Assembly: GCF_013149275.1 (NCBI RefSeq)
Contig: NZ_JABGNA010000016.1
Coordinates: forward strand, 16,582 to 80,581
Reading direction: 5' to 3'
DNA: 64,000 nt
Source: Mucilaginibacter sp. SG564
GTDB taxonomy: Bacteria; Bacteroidota; Bacteroidia; Sphingobacteriales; Sphingobacteriaceae
The translations under genes and the position numbers were made by a program. The notes below the pieces were generated by a model. That model searched no databases. It was not told the DNA's origin and was given only the letters and a program-made list of their open reading frames with translations. Shown here piece after piece: positions 33,777 through 42,412 of the stretch; within the stretch, counting starts at the first letter, position 1; each line of letters opens with the position of its first letter.

Positions 33777-34077
33777 AGAGGCTGTATCATAAATCAAATT
33801 GACCGCTTTTGGTATTGTGGCGCCTATGAATTAAAAATTAAGCGCATCATCAAAAAGTGGGTTTACATGTAAACCCACTTTTTGATGATGAAATTTATTT
33901 AATTATTTGATTGTCAGCTAAATAATTAAATATAAACCCAAAAAAGTGTAAACCATGTAAACCCACTTTTTTGTTAATTGAGCCAATTTAATCCAAGGGT
34001 ATAGCTCAATCCGTAATTGGGTATCCGGATAGTTCAAAGAACAAAGATGCAGTATCATGATTGATGATACAGCCTCT
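33777..34077. repeat. 301-bp palindromic element with 14-bp ends
   Basis: agaggctgtatcat at 33777 is the exact complement of atgatacagcctct ending 34077, and the match goes on inward for five more bases with one mismatch. It encloses a 46-bp perfect palindrome (33845-33890) and the MITE-like copy 2. No coding capacity and no clear target duplication; the ends may also serve as a bidirectional terminator between convergent genes. Confidence 0.55.
33853..33970. repeat. 118-bp MITE-like repeat, copy 2
   Basis: Same plan as 11195-11313: 16-base ends aaaagtgggtttacat / atgtaaacccactttt, an AT-rich centre and inner aaaagtgtaaaccatg. Here the left end is followed at once by its own complement, making a 46-bp perfect palindrome (33845-33890). 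Confidence 0.7.
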
Positions 34078-34080
34078 CTA

Positions 34081-35292
34081 CTATTGATCATCCCATTTAA
34101 TTTTATAATCGTACTTCCAGTCGGTTGCCCCCAATCCGAGTAGTCTGAGAAAAATCGACATCATCGCATCTCTAAACCAGGCCGAGATTGGCGAGTGCAC
34201 TTTTTTATCGTTGTTATGCTTTTGGGCATCGGCGCGTACCTTCTCCACTCGTGGCTTTCTGATAGATTGAAAATCGGAAAAAGCTTTAGGGTAATCAGCT
34301 GTAGTGTATTTCCTGAGTAGCTTAGCTAATATCATGGCATCTTCCAGGGCTAAGGAAGCTCCCAGTCCGCTTGTGGGGCTAACTGCATGGGCAGCGTCGC
34401 CTATTAAAATAGTTTTGCCTTTGTGCCATTCGGGCAGGCTGGGCATATCATACATGATAGTTTTGATGACATGATCTGAGTTGGCTATTAATTGTGGGAC
34501 AGGCTGATAAAAATCTTTATAATCAGTAGCTAATTTGTTCTTTAATGCTTCGGCAGGAAGATTCATTAAAGTTTGTTTGGCATCCTGTTCAGGTAGTTCC
34601 AAGCTGCACCACCACATCAGCTCATCTTTTGATTGGAAGCTAAAACCAAAAAATCCGCTCAACCCAAATGATAGGTTAAGTGCATCATGATCATATTGAC
34701 CAAGATGTTGCCAAACGGCCGATCTCTGCGTAAATCCTCCGGAGCCATAAAAGCCAGTATATTCTTCGGGAAAGGCATTGTTGAAAATGATTTTCCGGGT
34801 TGCCGAATGAATGCCATCGGCGCCAATGATCAGGGAACCTTCAACCCGACTTTCGTCATCAAAAATGGCGATTATCCCTTCAGTGTGTTCATTGATATCC
34901 TTTAATCGCTTTTGAAAGTTTATTCCAATACCCTGTTCAATTGCCTCCTGGTAAAGTATCTGGTGCAATGTGGCCCTGGAGATGGTCACAAATGGTTGTC
35001 CAAATTTTTTGATGGCATTGGTTTTTATCCGGGCCAGGAATTTGCCTTTGTAATTCCTGAAGTTATTATAATCGATGGTTTTTCCGGCATTGATCACTTT
35101 TTCACTTAAACCCAACTCCTGTAGTATGCTTACGCCATTTGGAGCCAGGCCAATGCCTGCACCAATGCTCTTTGCATCGGGATAAGCCTCAAAAACAGTA
35201 GATGATATGCCTGCTTTTTTCAAAAACAAAGCCAGGGATAAGCCAGCATAACCAGCTCCTATAATGATTATTGGTTTATTGATAGTGTCCAT
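34081..35292 (-). CDS. FAD-dependent aromatic-type monooxygenase
   Basis: A 403-residue flavoprotein of the PHBH/TetX-like group A class. Motifs: the N-terminal FAD site IIIIGAGYAGLSLALFLKKAG, the middle ADGIHSATRKII (DG motif) and the late LIGDAAHAVSPTSGLGASLALEDA (GD motif). These enzymes hydroxylate aromatic or polyketide substrates using NAD(P)H and oxygen. The substrate is unknown; a TetX-like antibiotic role is only one possibility. It begins one base after the GIN-domain gene ends, so they form an operon, divergent from an AraC regulator. Confidence 0.88.
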   Translation of the reverse strand: MDTINKPIIIIGAGYAGLSLALFLKKAGISSTVFEAYPDAKSIGAGIGLAPNGVSILQELGLSEKVINAGKTIDYNNFRNYKGKFLARIKTNAIKKFGQPFVTISRATLHQILYQEAIEQGIGINFQKRLKDINEHTEGIIAIFDDESRVEGSLIIGADGIHSATRKIIFNNAFPEEYTGFYGSGGFTQRSAVWQHLGQYDHDALNLSFGLSGFFGFSFQSKDELMWWCSLELPEQDAKQTLMNLPAEALKNKLATDYKDFYQPVPQLIANSDHVIKTIMYDMPSLPEWHKGKTILIGDAAHAVSPTSGLGASLALEDAMILAKLLRKYTTADYPKAFSDFQSIRKPRVEKVRADAQKHNNDKKVHSPISAWFRDAMMSIFLRLLGLGATDWKYDYKIKWDDQ

Positions 35293-35293
35293 A

Positions 35294-35980
35294 TTATTTA
35301 ACGTGTTTAATGATGCCGTCGCCGTACTGCTTTACATCGGTTAGTACTGCGTTCCCCGCGTAGTGTACATCGCCCTGGCCCCAGTGCGCAATACTGATGG
35401 ATCTGTTGGCATATAGTTCTACATTACCCTCCGCCATGTTTTTAATACTTAAATCATCTGCAAGCATCTCCAGGGCAAATAAATTCCCTTCGCTCTGGTT
35501 TTTGATAGTAAGCGTATCACATTTACCTTTAAGGGTAACATTGCCTGAGCATTGGCTCAATACTTTTATCGCGGGAGCAAAAATGTTAAGTACAGTATTG
35601 CCAACACTCTGTATTTTTATTTCCAGTGGGTTATCCAGGGTGATCGCTTTATTACAATTTACATCGCCACCATCGCAACGTATATAAAGTGTGTCTATCT
35701 GGCGTAAATAAACCTTGATGTTGCACCTGGTAAAAGATGGCTTTCTGAATTTTGCTTCGGATGATATATAGAGAGTGCGCCCCGAATTAACGGCTTCGAA
35801 ATAATCCAGCAGGTTTTCGTCGGTTTCTATTACTATTTTTTCTTCATCGGATGGCACTAACTCTATCAGCCCTTTTGCTGCCAGATGCAGCCTGATAAAT
35901 GAGCTTACCGGTATCTCTTTGGAAACTATGTTCCCATTTCCTTTTATTTCGATCATTTGTCTTAATTTTTTAAAATTCAT
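35294..35980 (-). CDS. GIN-domain (DUF2807-type) protein
   Basis: A 228-residue beta-helical protein of the GIN family: IEIKGNGNIVSKEIPVSSFIRL at the start, then repeating short strands such as GNVTLKGKCDTLTIKNQSEGN and a final GQGDVHYAG / YGDGIIKHVK. Members are widespread in Bacteroidota and usually exported; this one lacks a clear signal peptide. An alternative ATG at 35956 starts directly at the conserved region. Function is not known. It is co-transcribed with the monooxygenase gene downstream. Confidence 0.8.
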   Translation of the reverse strand: MNFKKLRQMIEIKGNGNIVSKEIPVSSFIRLHLAAKGLIELVPSDEEKIVIETDENLLDYFEAVNSGRTLYISSEAKFRKPSFTRCNIKVYLRQIDTLYIRCDGGDVNCNKAITLDNPLEIKIQSVGNTVLNIFAPAIKVLSQCSGNVTLKGKCDTLTIKNQSEGNLFALEMLADDLSIKNMAEGNVELYANRSISIAHWGQGDVHYAGNAVLTDVKQYGDGIIKHVK

Positions 35981-36144
35981 TTTTTTAGATCACTACTATC
36001 ATCTGGTAATCAGTAACAAGAAGAGCTTTTTAGTATCTTACTATTGATTACCAGGGTTTGATCAGTTTTTGTATTACAAAGATGCCCTTGATCTGGTAGT
36101 CGTTTGTTACACTAAAAGGAGTATGATTTATATAATACGGAGTA

Positions 36145-37128
36145 ATGCCATTTGAATTAAAAGATGCGGCCAGTAACAATATCCTGTATAGCCATCCGCT
36201 TAATGAGGCCGGGTTTAATACGGATGAGCTAAAAACGGAGCTGGTTAATTTGAGCCTGCCTTTTGGCGATATGCAAACGCGTATTTGGATATTTAATGGT
36301 ATCCGGATGAGTTATTCAGAATCTGTATTCAGAGAGCAGGGCGTGCTTGATTGGCGTGGCGATATGAAGATGGTAACGATGTACTTTAGTTTGCAAGGTA
36401 AATTGCTTATGGTCGACAAGCATTTGAACAAACAGTTTGAGTTGAACTCCAATCAGCACAATCTTTTTTATGGAAGTGAGGCAGAAGGTAAAATGAAGGT
36501 GGAAGAGCTAAAAATGCGATCATTCATGATCCAGTTTACCGAAGAGGCCTTTCTGAACATTACCCGTGATGGTAATGATACACTGAAGAGATTCGCCGAT
36601 AAAATATTAAAAGGGGAGTCGGCTGCCCTATCTGCCGATAACTTAAATATCAACCTGGCTATTCAAAGCTGCATCAATGCAGTTGTTAATTGCAAATTTG
36701 TAGGGGTACTGAAAAAAATGTTCCTGCTTTCCAAAGCCATCGAGGTACTGGTTTTACAGGCCGAATCCTATGATCAGCTACTCACTCCAATAAAAATTTA
36801 CGCTAAAACCGACTATGATAGGGAGCGACTGGTATATGCCCGGGACTATCTGATGCAACATATAGAGGTGCCTCCAAGTTTATCGCAGCTGGCCCGTGCA
36901 GCAGGTATCAATGAGTATAAATTAAAGCGGGGATTTAAAGAGATGTTCGGTATTACCGTATTTGGGTATCTGGCCGAAAGCCGTCTTGAGTTGGCTAAAA
37001 TTGATTTGCTTGAGGCGAAGAAATCGGTTACAGAGATAGCATTTGAACTGGGTTATTCATCCGTTCAGCATTTTAGTGCCGCTTTTAAAAAGAAATTCGG
37101 TGTATCGCCTACTCAGTTAAAATATTAA
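36145..37128 (+). CDS. AraC-family transcriptional regulator
   Basis: A 327-residue regulator. The C-terminal ~100 residues form the AraC/XylS DNA-binding domain: PPSLSQLARAAGINEYKLKRGFKEMFG and VTEIAFELGYSSVQHFSAAFKKKFGVSPTQLKY. The N-terminal 220 residues are a cupin-like sensor related to PchR-type regulators that respond to siderophores. It diverges from the GIN/monooxygenase pair, which it may control across the 164-base gap. A terminator follows at 37130. Confidence 0.9.
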   Translation: MPFELKDAASNNILYSHPLNEAGFNTDELKTELVNLSLPFGDMQTRIWIFNGIRMSYSESVFREQGVLDWRGDMKMVTMYFSLQGKLLMVDKHLNKQFELNSNQHNLFYGSEAEGKMKVEELKMRSFMIQFTEEAFLNITRDGNDTLKRFADKILKGESAALSADNLNINLAIQSCINAVVNCKFVGVLKKMFLLSKAIEVLVLQAESYDQLLTPIKIYAKTDYDRERLVYARDYLMQHIEVPPSLSQLARAAGINEYKLKRGFKEMFGITVFGYLAESRLELAKIDLLEAKKSVTEIAFELGYSSVQHFSAAFKKKFGVSPTQLKY

Positions 37129-37129
37129 T

Positions 37130-37159
37130 AAAGCCTGGTACATATCCTTACCAGGCTTT
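37130..37159. terminator. Bidirectional terminator
   Basis: Perfect 11-bp stem aaagcctggta / taccaggcttt with an eight-base loop between convergent genes. Confidence 0.85.
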
Positions 37160-37177
37160 TATAGTGGTATGCTATTA

Positions 37178-37606
37178 CTAAATAGCGGTTTCTGTATACT
37201 TCTTGAAATTATCCAGAATAGCCTGCCAGCCTCCACGTTGCATTTCGATGGGGTTGGTACTTTCCGGATCGAAAGTTTCAATTACTTTAGTACTATTATC
37301 AAAATCTTCAAAAACAATAGATACTTTTCGGCCATCACCCATGGTATATTCAATAAGCTGATTTTCTTCTACCGTGGTATAAACACCACCAAAATCAAAG
37401 CTAAAACTACCGTCTTTAGCGGCCATGGTAGTTTTAAAAGTTCCGTCGACGCGCAGGTCGTTATCTGCATAAGGCGCGTGCCAGTCGTCAGATGCCTGGC
37501 ACCATTGGGTTATATGTTCAGGTTCGCTCCATGATTTCCAAACTTTTGCAACAGGAGCGTTTACAATAGTCTCAACTGTAATTGCGGTGTTATTTGCTGT
37601 TTCCAT
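37178..37606 (-). CDS. SRPBCC (AHSA1-like) protein
   Basis: A 142-residue single-domain protein of the START/Bet v1 fold, AHSA1 type: VETIVNAPVAKVWKSWSEPEHITQWC at the start, a central DGSFSFDFGGVYTTVEENQLIEYTMGDGR, and a final FDPESTNPIEMQRGGWQAILDNFKKY. The fold provides a hydrophobic cavity; no enzymatic function is assigned. It is one of three SRPBCC genes in this stretch (also 37725 and 40907), each beside small regulators. Confidence 0.88.
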   Translation of the reverse strand: METANNTAITVETIVNAPVAKVWKSWSEPEHITQWCQASDDWHAPYADNDLRVDGTFKTTMAAKDGSFSFDFGGVYTTVEENQLIEYTMGDGRKVSIVFEDFDNSTKVIETFDPESTNPIEMQRGGWQAILDNFKKYTETAI

Positions 37607-37724
37607 TTTAATTGCTGTTTTGTTTTAATAAAATAAAGGTAGGGCAAGATGCTCAATAACGGCGGGTGCAATTACGACAATTATAGGGTGTGGATTTACA
37701 TGTACAAAAGTAGATAGCAATGGG

Positions 37725-38171
37725 CTATGGCTGCTCACAAAGCTTTTTCAAAATATCCAGCGTAACCGTCCAGTAAAAATCAAGATGTTTATAGATCACT
37801 TTGTTTGGAAAGTTACTTAGGGTTAGTGTTAACGTTGTTCCCCCTTCTGCTGGGTTTAGTACAAAACCAACTATGGTGTAATTCTCAGGCACGTCTGGCA
37901 AGCCAGAAAGTGTGCTCCAATAATTATATTGAAATGCTTTAGCAGTTTCAAACTGTAGGATAGTGCCTTTGTTTTCAAAATTTATCCAATGTAAACTCCC
38001 TTTAAAAATGATGGGATTTCCCGTTTGCCAATCTGTGACCACCTGTAGTTCCGTATCAATCATCCATTGTTTTATCAATTCCTGATCTGTCAAGGCTGTC
38101 CATACTTTTGTAACAGGAGCATGGATTACAGCTGTCTTAATTATTGATTTATTGGCCGGGTAGTCAGTCAT
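37725..38171 (-). CDS. SRPBCC (AHSA1-like) protein
   Basis: A 148-residue relative of the gene at 37178, with IIKTAVIHAPVTKVWTALTDQELIKQWM, a central YWSTLSGLPDVPENYTIVGFVL and a C-terminal helix. Identity to its neighbour is low, so this is an old duplication or an independent family member. No ligand is predictable. It lies 132 bases from the HxlR gene on the same strand and could be in its transcript. Confidence 0.85.
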   Translation of the reverse strand: MTDYPANKSIIKTAVIHAPVTKVWTALTDQELIKQWMIDTELQVVTDWQTGNPIIFKGSLHWINFENKGTILQFETAKAFQYNYWSTLSGLPDVPENYTIVGFVLNPAEGGTTLTLTLSNFPNKVIYKHLDFYWTVTLDILKKLCEQP

Positions 38172-38303
38172 TATTATAGCTGATTCAGTAATTGGGAAAA
38201 AGAGCGTTAGAGTTTGATTATAAGGTTTTTGTAAGAATTGCTTTCATGATAGCTGATTTATAAATCAGGGGTTGCAGGGGGGAGTGGATTACAAATTACG
38301 CGT

Positions 38304-38669
38304 TTATTTTACACCTTGGCTTTCTTTATGAGTAAGGCCCCAATGCTCCAATTGCTGCCATACGGGTATCAGTTGTTCGGCGCTGCTGGTAAGCCTGTAT
38401 TCAACCCGAGGTGGTACTTCGGCATAAATAGTTCTGATTACTAAACCGCTTTGTTCCAATTCTTTTAAATGCAATGTCAGCATACGGTCTGTAATCCCCG
38501 GGATGATTTTTTTTAGTTCGCTAAAACGCAGGGAGCCTTTGCCTAATTTGTAAAGAATTATCAATTTCCACCGCCCGCCCAGTAGATCAACGGCATACAT
38601 CATCCCACAGAAGTCAATTAGTTTTTCCCGATTGATATTATTAGTGGATGTGATTTTTCTTGTGCTCAT
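38304..38669 (-). CDS. HxlR-family transcriptional regulator
   Basis: A 121-residue winged-helix protein. The HxlR pattern is clear: CGMMYAVDLLGGRWKLIILYKLGKGSLRFSELKKIIPGITDRMLTLHLKELEQSGLV, followed by the wing and YRLTSSAEQLIPVWQQLEHWG. A single Cys near the N-terminus matches redox or electrophile-sensing HxlR proteins such as YodB/HypR. The divergent gene is an NAD(P)H-quinone-reductase-like flavoprotein, the classic target of this family. Confidence 0.92.
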   Translation of the reverse strand: MSTRKITSTNNINREKLIDFCGMMYAVDLLGGRWKLIILYKLGKGSLRFSELKKIIPGITDRMLTLHLKELEQSGLVIRTIYAEVPPRVEYRLTSSAEQLIPVWQQLEHWGLTHKESQGVK

Positions 38670-38773
38670 AACTTACATTTTTGTGTGCCTCATACAATTG
38701 GCCGTACATGCACAAACTTACTGATTAAGGGATAGTTTTGCCTGCGGTTTATTAAAAAACCGATATCAGCACT

Positions 38774-39445
38774 ATGAAAATTCTTATTATATATGCCCAT
38801 CCCGAACCTCAAAGTATGAACGGCGCTCTACTGAGCATCGCTATGGAAACACTTACCGCTGTAGGCCATGAGGTAAAGATATCTGACTTGTATGCCATGC
38901 AGTTTAACCCGGTTTCAGATCGATCTAACTTTACAACGGTAAACGATCCTCTCTTTTTTAAACAACAACAGGAAGAGGCATATGCAAGTCAAACAGAGGG
39001 TTTTGCAAACTTTATTGAGCAAGAGCAGCAAAAGGTAGAGTGGTGCGACCTCATGATCTGGCAGTTTCCGTTGTGGTGGTTCAGCGTGCCTGCTATTTTG
39101 AAGGGTTGGGTAGACCGTGTGTTTGCCATGGGGCGTTTCTACAAAAATGGCCACATTTATGAAAATGGCATTTTCCAGGGTAAAAAAGCGCTGCTCTCCT
39201 TGACTACTGGCGGGCCAGAAGCTAACTATATCAGTGAGAGATATGGAGATCTTGATGTAATACTGCATTCATTGCAAAGGGGTATTTTAGAGTTTACCGG
39301 ATTTTCGGTATTACGGCCCCACGTGATCTATGGAACGGAAAAACAATCAGCAGCAGAGCTTACTCTTAGGATAGAAGAATGGAAAAACAGGCTGCTAAAT
39401 GTTTTTGAAGAAGATCCCATTGCTGTTGGAAACTATCAAGGTTAA
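38774..39445 (+). CDS. NAD(P)H-dependent oxidoreductase, NQO1/MdaB-like
   Basis: A 223-residue flavodoxin-fold enzyme: LIIYAHPEPQSMNGALLSIA is the FMN/FAD phosphate loop, WQFPLWWFSVPAILKGWVDRVFAMGRFY the flavin-binding segment, and LSLTTGGPEANY the third loop. The family reduces quinones in two-electron steps and protects against electrophile stress. It diverges from the HxlR regulator across 104 bases, which very likely represses it. Confidence 0.9.
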   Translation: MKILIIYAHPEPQSMNGALLSIAMETLTAVGHEVKISDLYAMQFNPVSDRSNFTTVNDPLFFKQQQEEAYASQTEGFANFIEQEQQKVEWCDLMIWQFPLWWFSVPAILKGWVDRVFAMGRFYKNGHIYENGIFQGKKALLSLTTGGPEANYISERYGDLDVILHSLQRGILEFTGFSVLRPHVIYGTEKQSAAELTLRIEEWKNRLLNVFEEDPIAVGNYQG

Positions 39446-39535
39446 GTGGTGTTATGGTCACGTTATCAGAGTCAATTCATTTGCATTGATATTAACCAGG
39501 ACAGCCAGACACCCAAGAATAACACATCGCAATTA

Positions 39536-40393
39536 TTATGTTGTTGCTAACAGGAAAATTTCTCCGCTCGCTGGTAAAAGGCTATCAGTCCGGTTTGCAA
39601 AATAAAGCTGCTCCATATCCTTTGCCGATGTTGTTTTTGCTTGCTTAAATCTCGCTTCCTTGGCCAAGGCTAATATTTCATCAGGCGTAAAAAAGCTTAC
39701 AAATGGCGTACCCGCTTCGCGGGCGCCTTTCTCTGCTATTTGTTGTAAAAATTTATCTTCTTCATCCAGCAGATCCATTGGCAGGTAAAAAGCCACAGCC
39801 AATGTGGAACCTGCTGCAAGTGTTGCCAGCTGCCTTAAGGTAGTAATGATAGCCTCTTTGCTAAGATACAAGCTAACGCCGGTGCAAGCCACAACTGCTG
39901 GTTTATTAAGGTCAAATCCCGCTTTTAACAATTCATCCCACCAGGAAGAGATCTCAAAATTAACAGAAACAAAATGTAGCCAATTGGGAGCACCAAAGCC
40001 CAGTTCAGTCAACCGCTGCCGTTTCCAGGTTTGTGTATCGGGTTGATCAATTTCATATACCTGTAGTTTGGATGCAATGTCTGGCTGTCGTTGGGCAAAT
40101 GTGTCAAGCCCGGCACCAAGGATAACATACTGATTGATCCCTTGTGCGCTTTCTTTAATAATCAGATCCTCAATAAAACGGGCCCGGGCTACAATGGATG
40201 CCCGCAACCGTTTGGTGAACTCCGGATGCATATCGGGTCGCTGTTGCCAGTCGTTATTTGGAGCTACTAGTTTTAACCCTACTTCATCATCAATAATGTG
40301 TGGAAGGGCATCAATTTCAACATGCATGGCTCGCCATAAAGCTGTTCGCACGGCTGTATTGTCGGGTTCTATTATTTTTTTGTTGTGTTCCAT
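39536..40393 (-). CDS. Class I SAM-dependent methyltransferase (LCMT/Ppm1-like)
   Basis: About 285 residues from ATG 40393; an upstream GTG in the same frame is possible. The leucine-carboxyl-methyltransferase-like pattern is visible: FTKRLRASIVARARFIEDLI, the SAM-binding YVILGAGLDTFAQRQPD, YEIDQPDTQTWKRQRL and VVACTGVSLYLSKEAI. Bacterial members often methylate small acids or polyketides; the substrate is unknown. It diverges from the ArsR-type operon. Confidence 0.85.
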   Translation of the reverse strand: MEHNKKIIEPDNTAVRTALWRAMHVEIDALPHIIDDEVGLKLVAPNNDWQQRPDMHPEFTKRLRASIVARARFIEDLIIKESAQGINQYVILGAGLDTFAQRQPDIASKLQVYEIDQPDTQTWKRQRLTELGFGAPNWLHFVSVNFEISSWWDELLKAGFDLNKPAVVACTGVSLYLSKEAIITTLRQLATLAAGSTLAVAFYLPMDLLDEEDKFLQQIAEKGAREAGTPFVSFFTPDEILALAKEARFKQAKTTSAKDMEQLYFANRTDSLLPASGEIFLLATT

Positions 40394-40526
40394 ATAGATG
40401 AAAATGCCGTCAACCTTTATTAGCGTCACTTTTATTAAATTTAAGATTTATTTTAATGAATGCAGGCTAATTAAATACAAAGGTCTAACACAGGTAAAAG
40501 TTTCAGAGAAAAAAATAATAAAAAAA

Positions 40527-40573
40527 TTTGCGTAGTTAAATGGCTACATTTATATTTGTAGTCAAATGACTAC
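40527..40573 (+). promoter_or_regulatory. Promoter and two operator boxes of the ArsR-type operon
   Basis: A textbook Bacteroidota promoter: TTTG (40527-40530), 20 bases, TATATTTG (40551-40558). Two near-identical palindromes, gtagttaaatggctac (40532-40547) in the spacer and gtagtcaaatgactac (40558-40573) over the start point, are 26 bases apart. The start codon is at 40577, so the leader is about a dozen bases. Tight autorepression is the obvious reading. Confidence 0.75.
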
Positions 40574-40576
40574 GCA

Positions 40577-40900
40577 ATGAATTTAAGACGAGACGTATTC
40601 CAGGCCATAGCCGACCCAACAAGAAGAGCCATATTGCTTTTAGTTGCTTCACAAGCTTTAACTGCGGGCGCAATTGCCGCCAATTTTGACACCGCCAGAC
40701 CAACAGTTTCCAAGCACTTACAAATACTCACCGAATGCGAATTATTGGAACAGAAACAAAATGGAAGGGAAATTTACTATCACATAAACGCGCAAAAAAT
40801 GAAAGATGTAGCCGACTTTATTGAACCATTCCGCCAAATGTGGGATGACAGATTTAACAAACTGGAAGCCATTATGAAAAACTATCAATCCAAAAAATAA
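40577..40900 (+). CDS. ArsR-family winged-helix repressor
   Basis: A 107-residue repressor: FQAIADPTRRAILLLVASQALTAGAIAANFDTARPTVSKHLQILTECELLEQKQNGREIYYHIN is the ArsR winged helix. No metal-binding Cys pair is present, so it belongs to the large non-metal subgroup usually linked to SRPBCC proteins. Two palindromes in its own promoter indicate autorepression. It is followed 6 bases later by an SRPBCC gene and then a DoxX gene. Confidence 0.92.
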   Translation: MNLRRDVFQAIADPTRRAILLLVASQALTAGAIAANFDTARPTVSKHLQILTECELLEQKQNGREIYYHINAQKMKDVADFIEPFRQMWDDRFNKLEAIMKNYQSKK

Positions 40901-40906
40901 ACTGAT

Positions 40907-41374
40907 ATGGAACAAAAAACAAAGATCCATGCCGAAAATGGCAAACAGGAATTAGTGATTACCAGGGAATTTGATTTGCCATTGGAATTGCTTTTTAAAG
41001 CTTACGAAGAACCAGAGATTGTGGAGCAATGGATGGGGACAAAAGTGCTTAAACTGGACAATCAAAAACATGGCGGTTACCAGTTTGAAACATCAGATGC
41101 TAAAGGAAACGTAGTTTTTAGGGCAAATGGTACCATTCATGAGTTTGTTCCTAACCAGAAGATCACCCGGACATTTGAAATGGAGAATACTCCATTTGAT
41201 GTTCAAATGGAGTTTCTGGAATTTGAATCACTCACTAATGATACCAGCAAACTCACCATGCATATCGTATACAGATCAATAGCGCTTCGGGATCAAATAT
41301 TACAGATGCCTTTTGCCCAGGGTATCAATATGGCGCATAACCGCTTGCAAAACGTCGTAAACCAATTAAAATAA
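40907..41374 (+). CDS. SRPBCC (AHSA1-like) protein in ArsR operon
   Basis: A 155-residue Bet v1-fold protein: LVITREFDLPLELLFKAYEEPEIVEQWMG, GGYQFETSDAKGNVVFRANGTIHEFVPNQKITRTFEME, and the late DQILQMPFAQGINMAHNRLQNVVNQL. The ArsR-SRPBCC pair is one of the commonest small operons in soil bacteria, but its physiological ligand is unresolved. Spacing of six bases on each side shows one transcription unit. Confidence 0.9.
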   Translation: MEQKTKIHAENGKQELVITREFDLPLELLFKAYEEPEIVEQWMGTKVLKLDNQKHGGYQFETSDAKGNVVFRANGTIHEFVPNQKITRTFEMENTPFDVQMEFLEFESLTNDTSKLTMHIVYRSIALRDQILQMPFAQGINMAHNRLQNVVNQLK

Positions 41375-41380
41375 TTTAAA

Positions 41381-41761
41381 ATGGAAAAGAAAAAAACGCT
41401 TTGGTATTGGATAGTTACGGTAGTATTATCCTTCTTTATTTTTTCTGGAGGATTAGCACAGGCCTTGCGGGTAGAGGGGGTGGTACAAGGTTTTAAACCT
41501 TTGGGATATCCTACTTATTTTATTGCGCTAATAGGTATTTGGAAAATGCTGGGCGTAATTGCCATATTAGTTCCCAAATTTAAGTTGCTAAAGGAATGGG
41601 CGTATGCAGGCATCTTTTTTGTAATGAGCGGTGCTGTAATTTCACATATTGCCAGCAACGATATCTCAGCGCAAATCATTGCGCCGTTTGTGCTTGCCAT
41701 TTTTGCGGTTTTATCATGGTACTTGAGGCCGGCTGACAGAAAGATCATTTCGGTTAATTAG
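41381..41761 (+). CDS. DoxX-family membrane protein
   Basis: A 126-residue membrane protein with four hydrophobic helices: WYWIVTVVLSFFIFSGGLAQ, YFIALIGIWKMLGVIAILVP, EWAYAGIFFVMSGAVISHIA and IIAPFVLAIFAVLSWYLRP. This is the compact DoxX form. It is third in the ArsR-SRPBCC operon, where DoxX genes are frequent partners. Function in this setting is unknown. Confidence 0.88.
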   Translation: MEKKKTLWYWIVTVVLSFFIFSGGLAQALRVEGVVQGFKPLGYPTYFIALIGIWKMLGVIAILVPKFKLLKEWAYAGIFFVMSGAVISHIASNDISAQIIAPFVLAIFAVLSWYLRPADRKIISVN

Positions 41762-41825
41762 CAATTGACCTTATATTTAAATTAACATACCTGCCCCAAC
41801 AGGGATATTGTATAAACCAAACCAT

Positions 41826-42386
41826 ATGAAGAGCAATAAAAAACAATTATCATCAGAACAATCTGAAGAATTACTCCGTACATTGAAAATCCGTTTTGAG
41901 AAAAACACGAACCGTCATAAAGGTATAGCCTGGGCTCAGGTAGAAGCAAAGCTGGATGCCGAAAAGCTATGGATACTTGATGAAATGGAAATAACCGGCG
42001 GCGAACCGGATGTTGTTGGCTATGATCAAAAGACAGATGAATACATTTTTTATGATTGTTCAGCCGAAAGCCCTAAAGAGCGCCGGAGTATTTGTTACGA
42101 TCATGAAGCACTGGAAGCCAGGAAGGAACATAAACCAGGAAACAGTGCTGTGGAAATGGCGCGTGAAATGGGTATTGAGCTTTTAACAGAAGAGCAATAT
42201 CGGGAGCTGCAGAAACTGGGGAAATTTGATATCAAAACATCAAGTTGGGTAAAAACACCTGCCGATATCAGAAAACTGGGTGGAGCGATCTTTTGTGACC
42301 GTAGGTACGATACCATATTTGTATATCATAACGGTGCGGAGTCTTACTATGCCGCCAGGGGATTCCGGGGATCATTAAGGGTTTAA
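41826..42386 (+). CDS. DUF4256 protein
   Basis: About 186 residues from ATG 41826 (a TTG at 41808 is in frame). It matches the DUF4256 pattern throughout: LRTLKIRFEKNTNRHKGIAWAQVEAKL, LDEMEITGGEPDVVGYDQKTDEYIFYDCSAESPKERRSICYD, ALEARKEHKPGNSAVEMA and FCDRRYDTIFVYHNGAESYYAARGFRG. It is soluble with no signal peptide. The biochemical role of the family is unknown. It probably follows the ArsR operon in its transcript (64-base gap). Confidence 0.88.
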   Translation: MKSNKKQLSSEQSEELLRTLKIRFEKNTNRHKGIAWAQVEAKLDAEKLWILDEMEITGGEPDVVGYDQKTDEYIFYDCSAESPKERRSICYDHEALEARKEHKPGNSAVEMAREMGIELLTEEQYRELQKLGKFDIKTSSWVKTPADIRKLGGAIFCDRRYDTIFVYHNGAESYYAARGFRGSLRV

Positions 42387-42412
42387 ATTTTGTACTTAAT
42401 TAAAATGACAAC

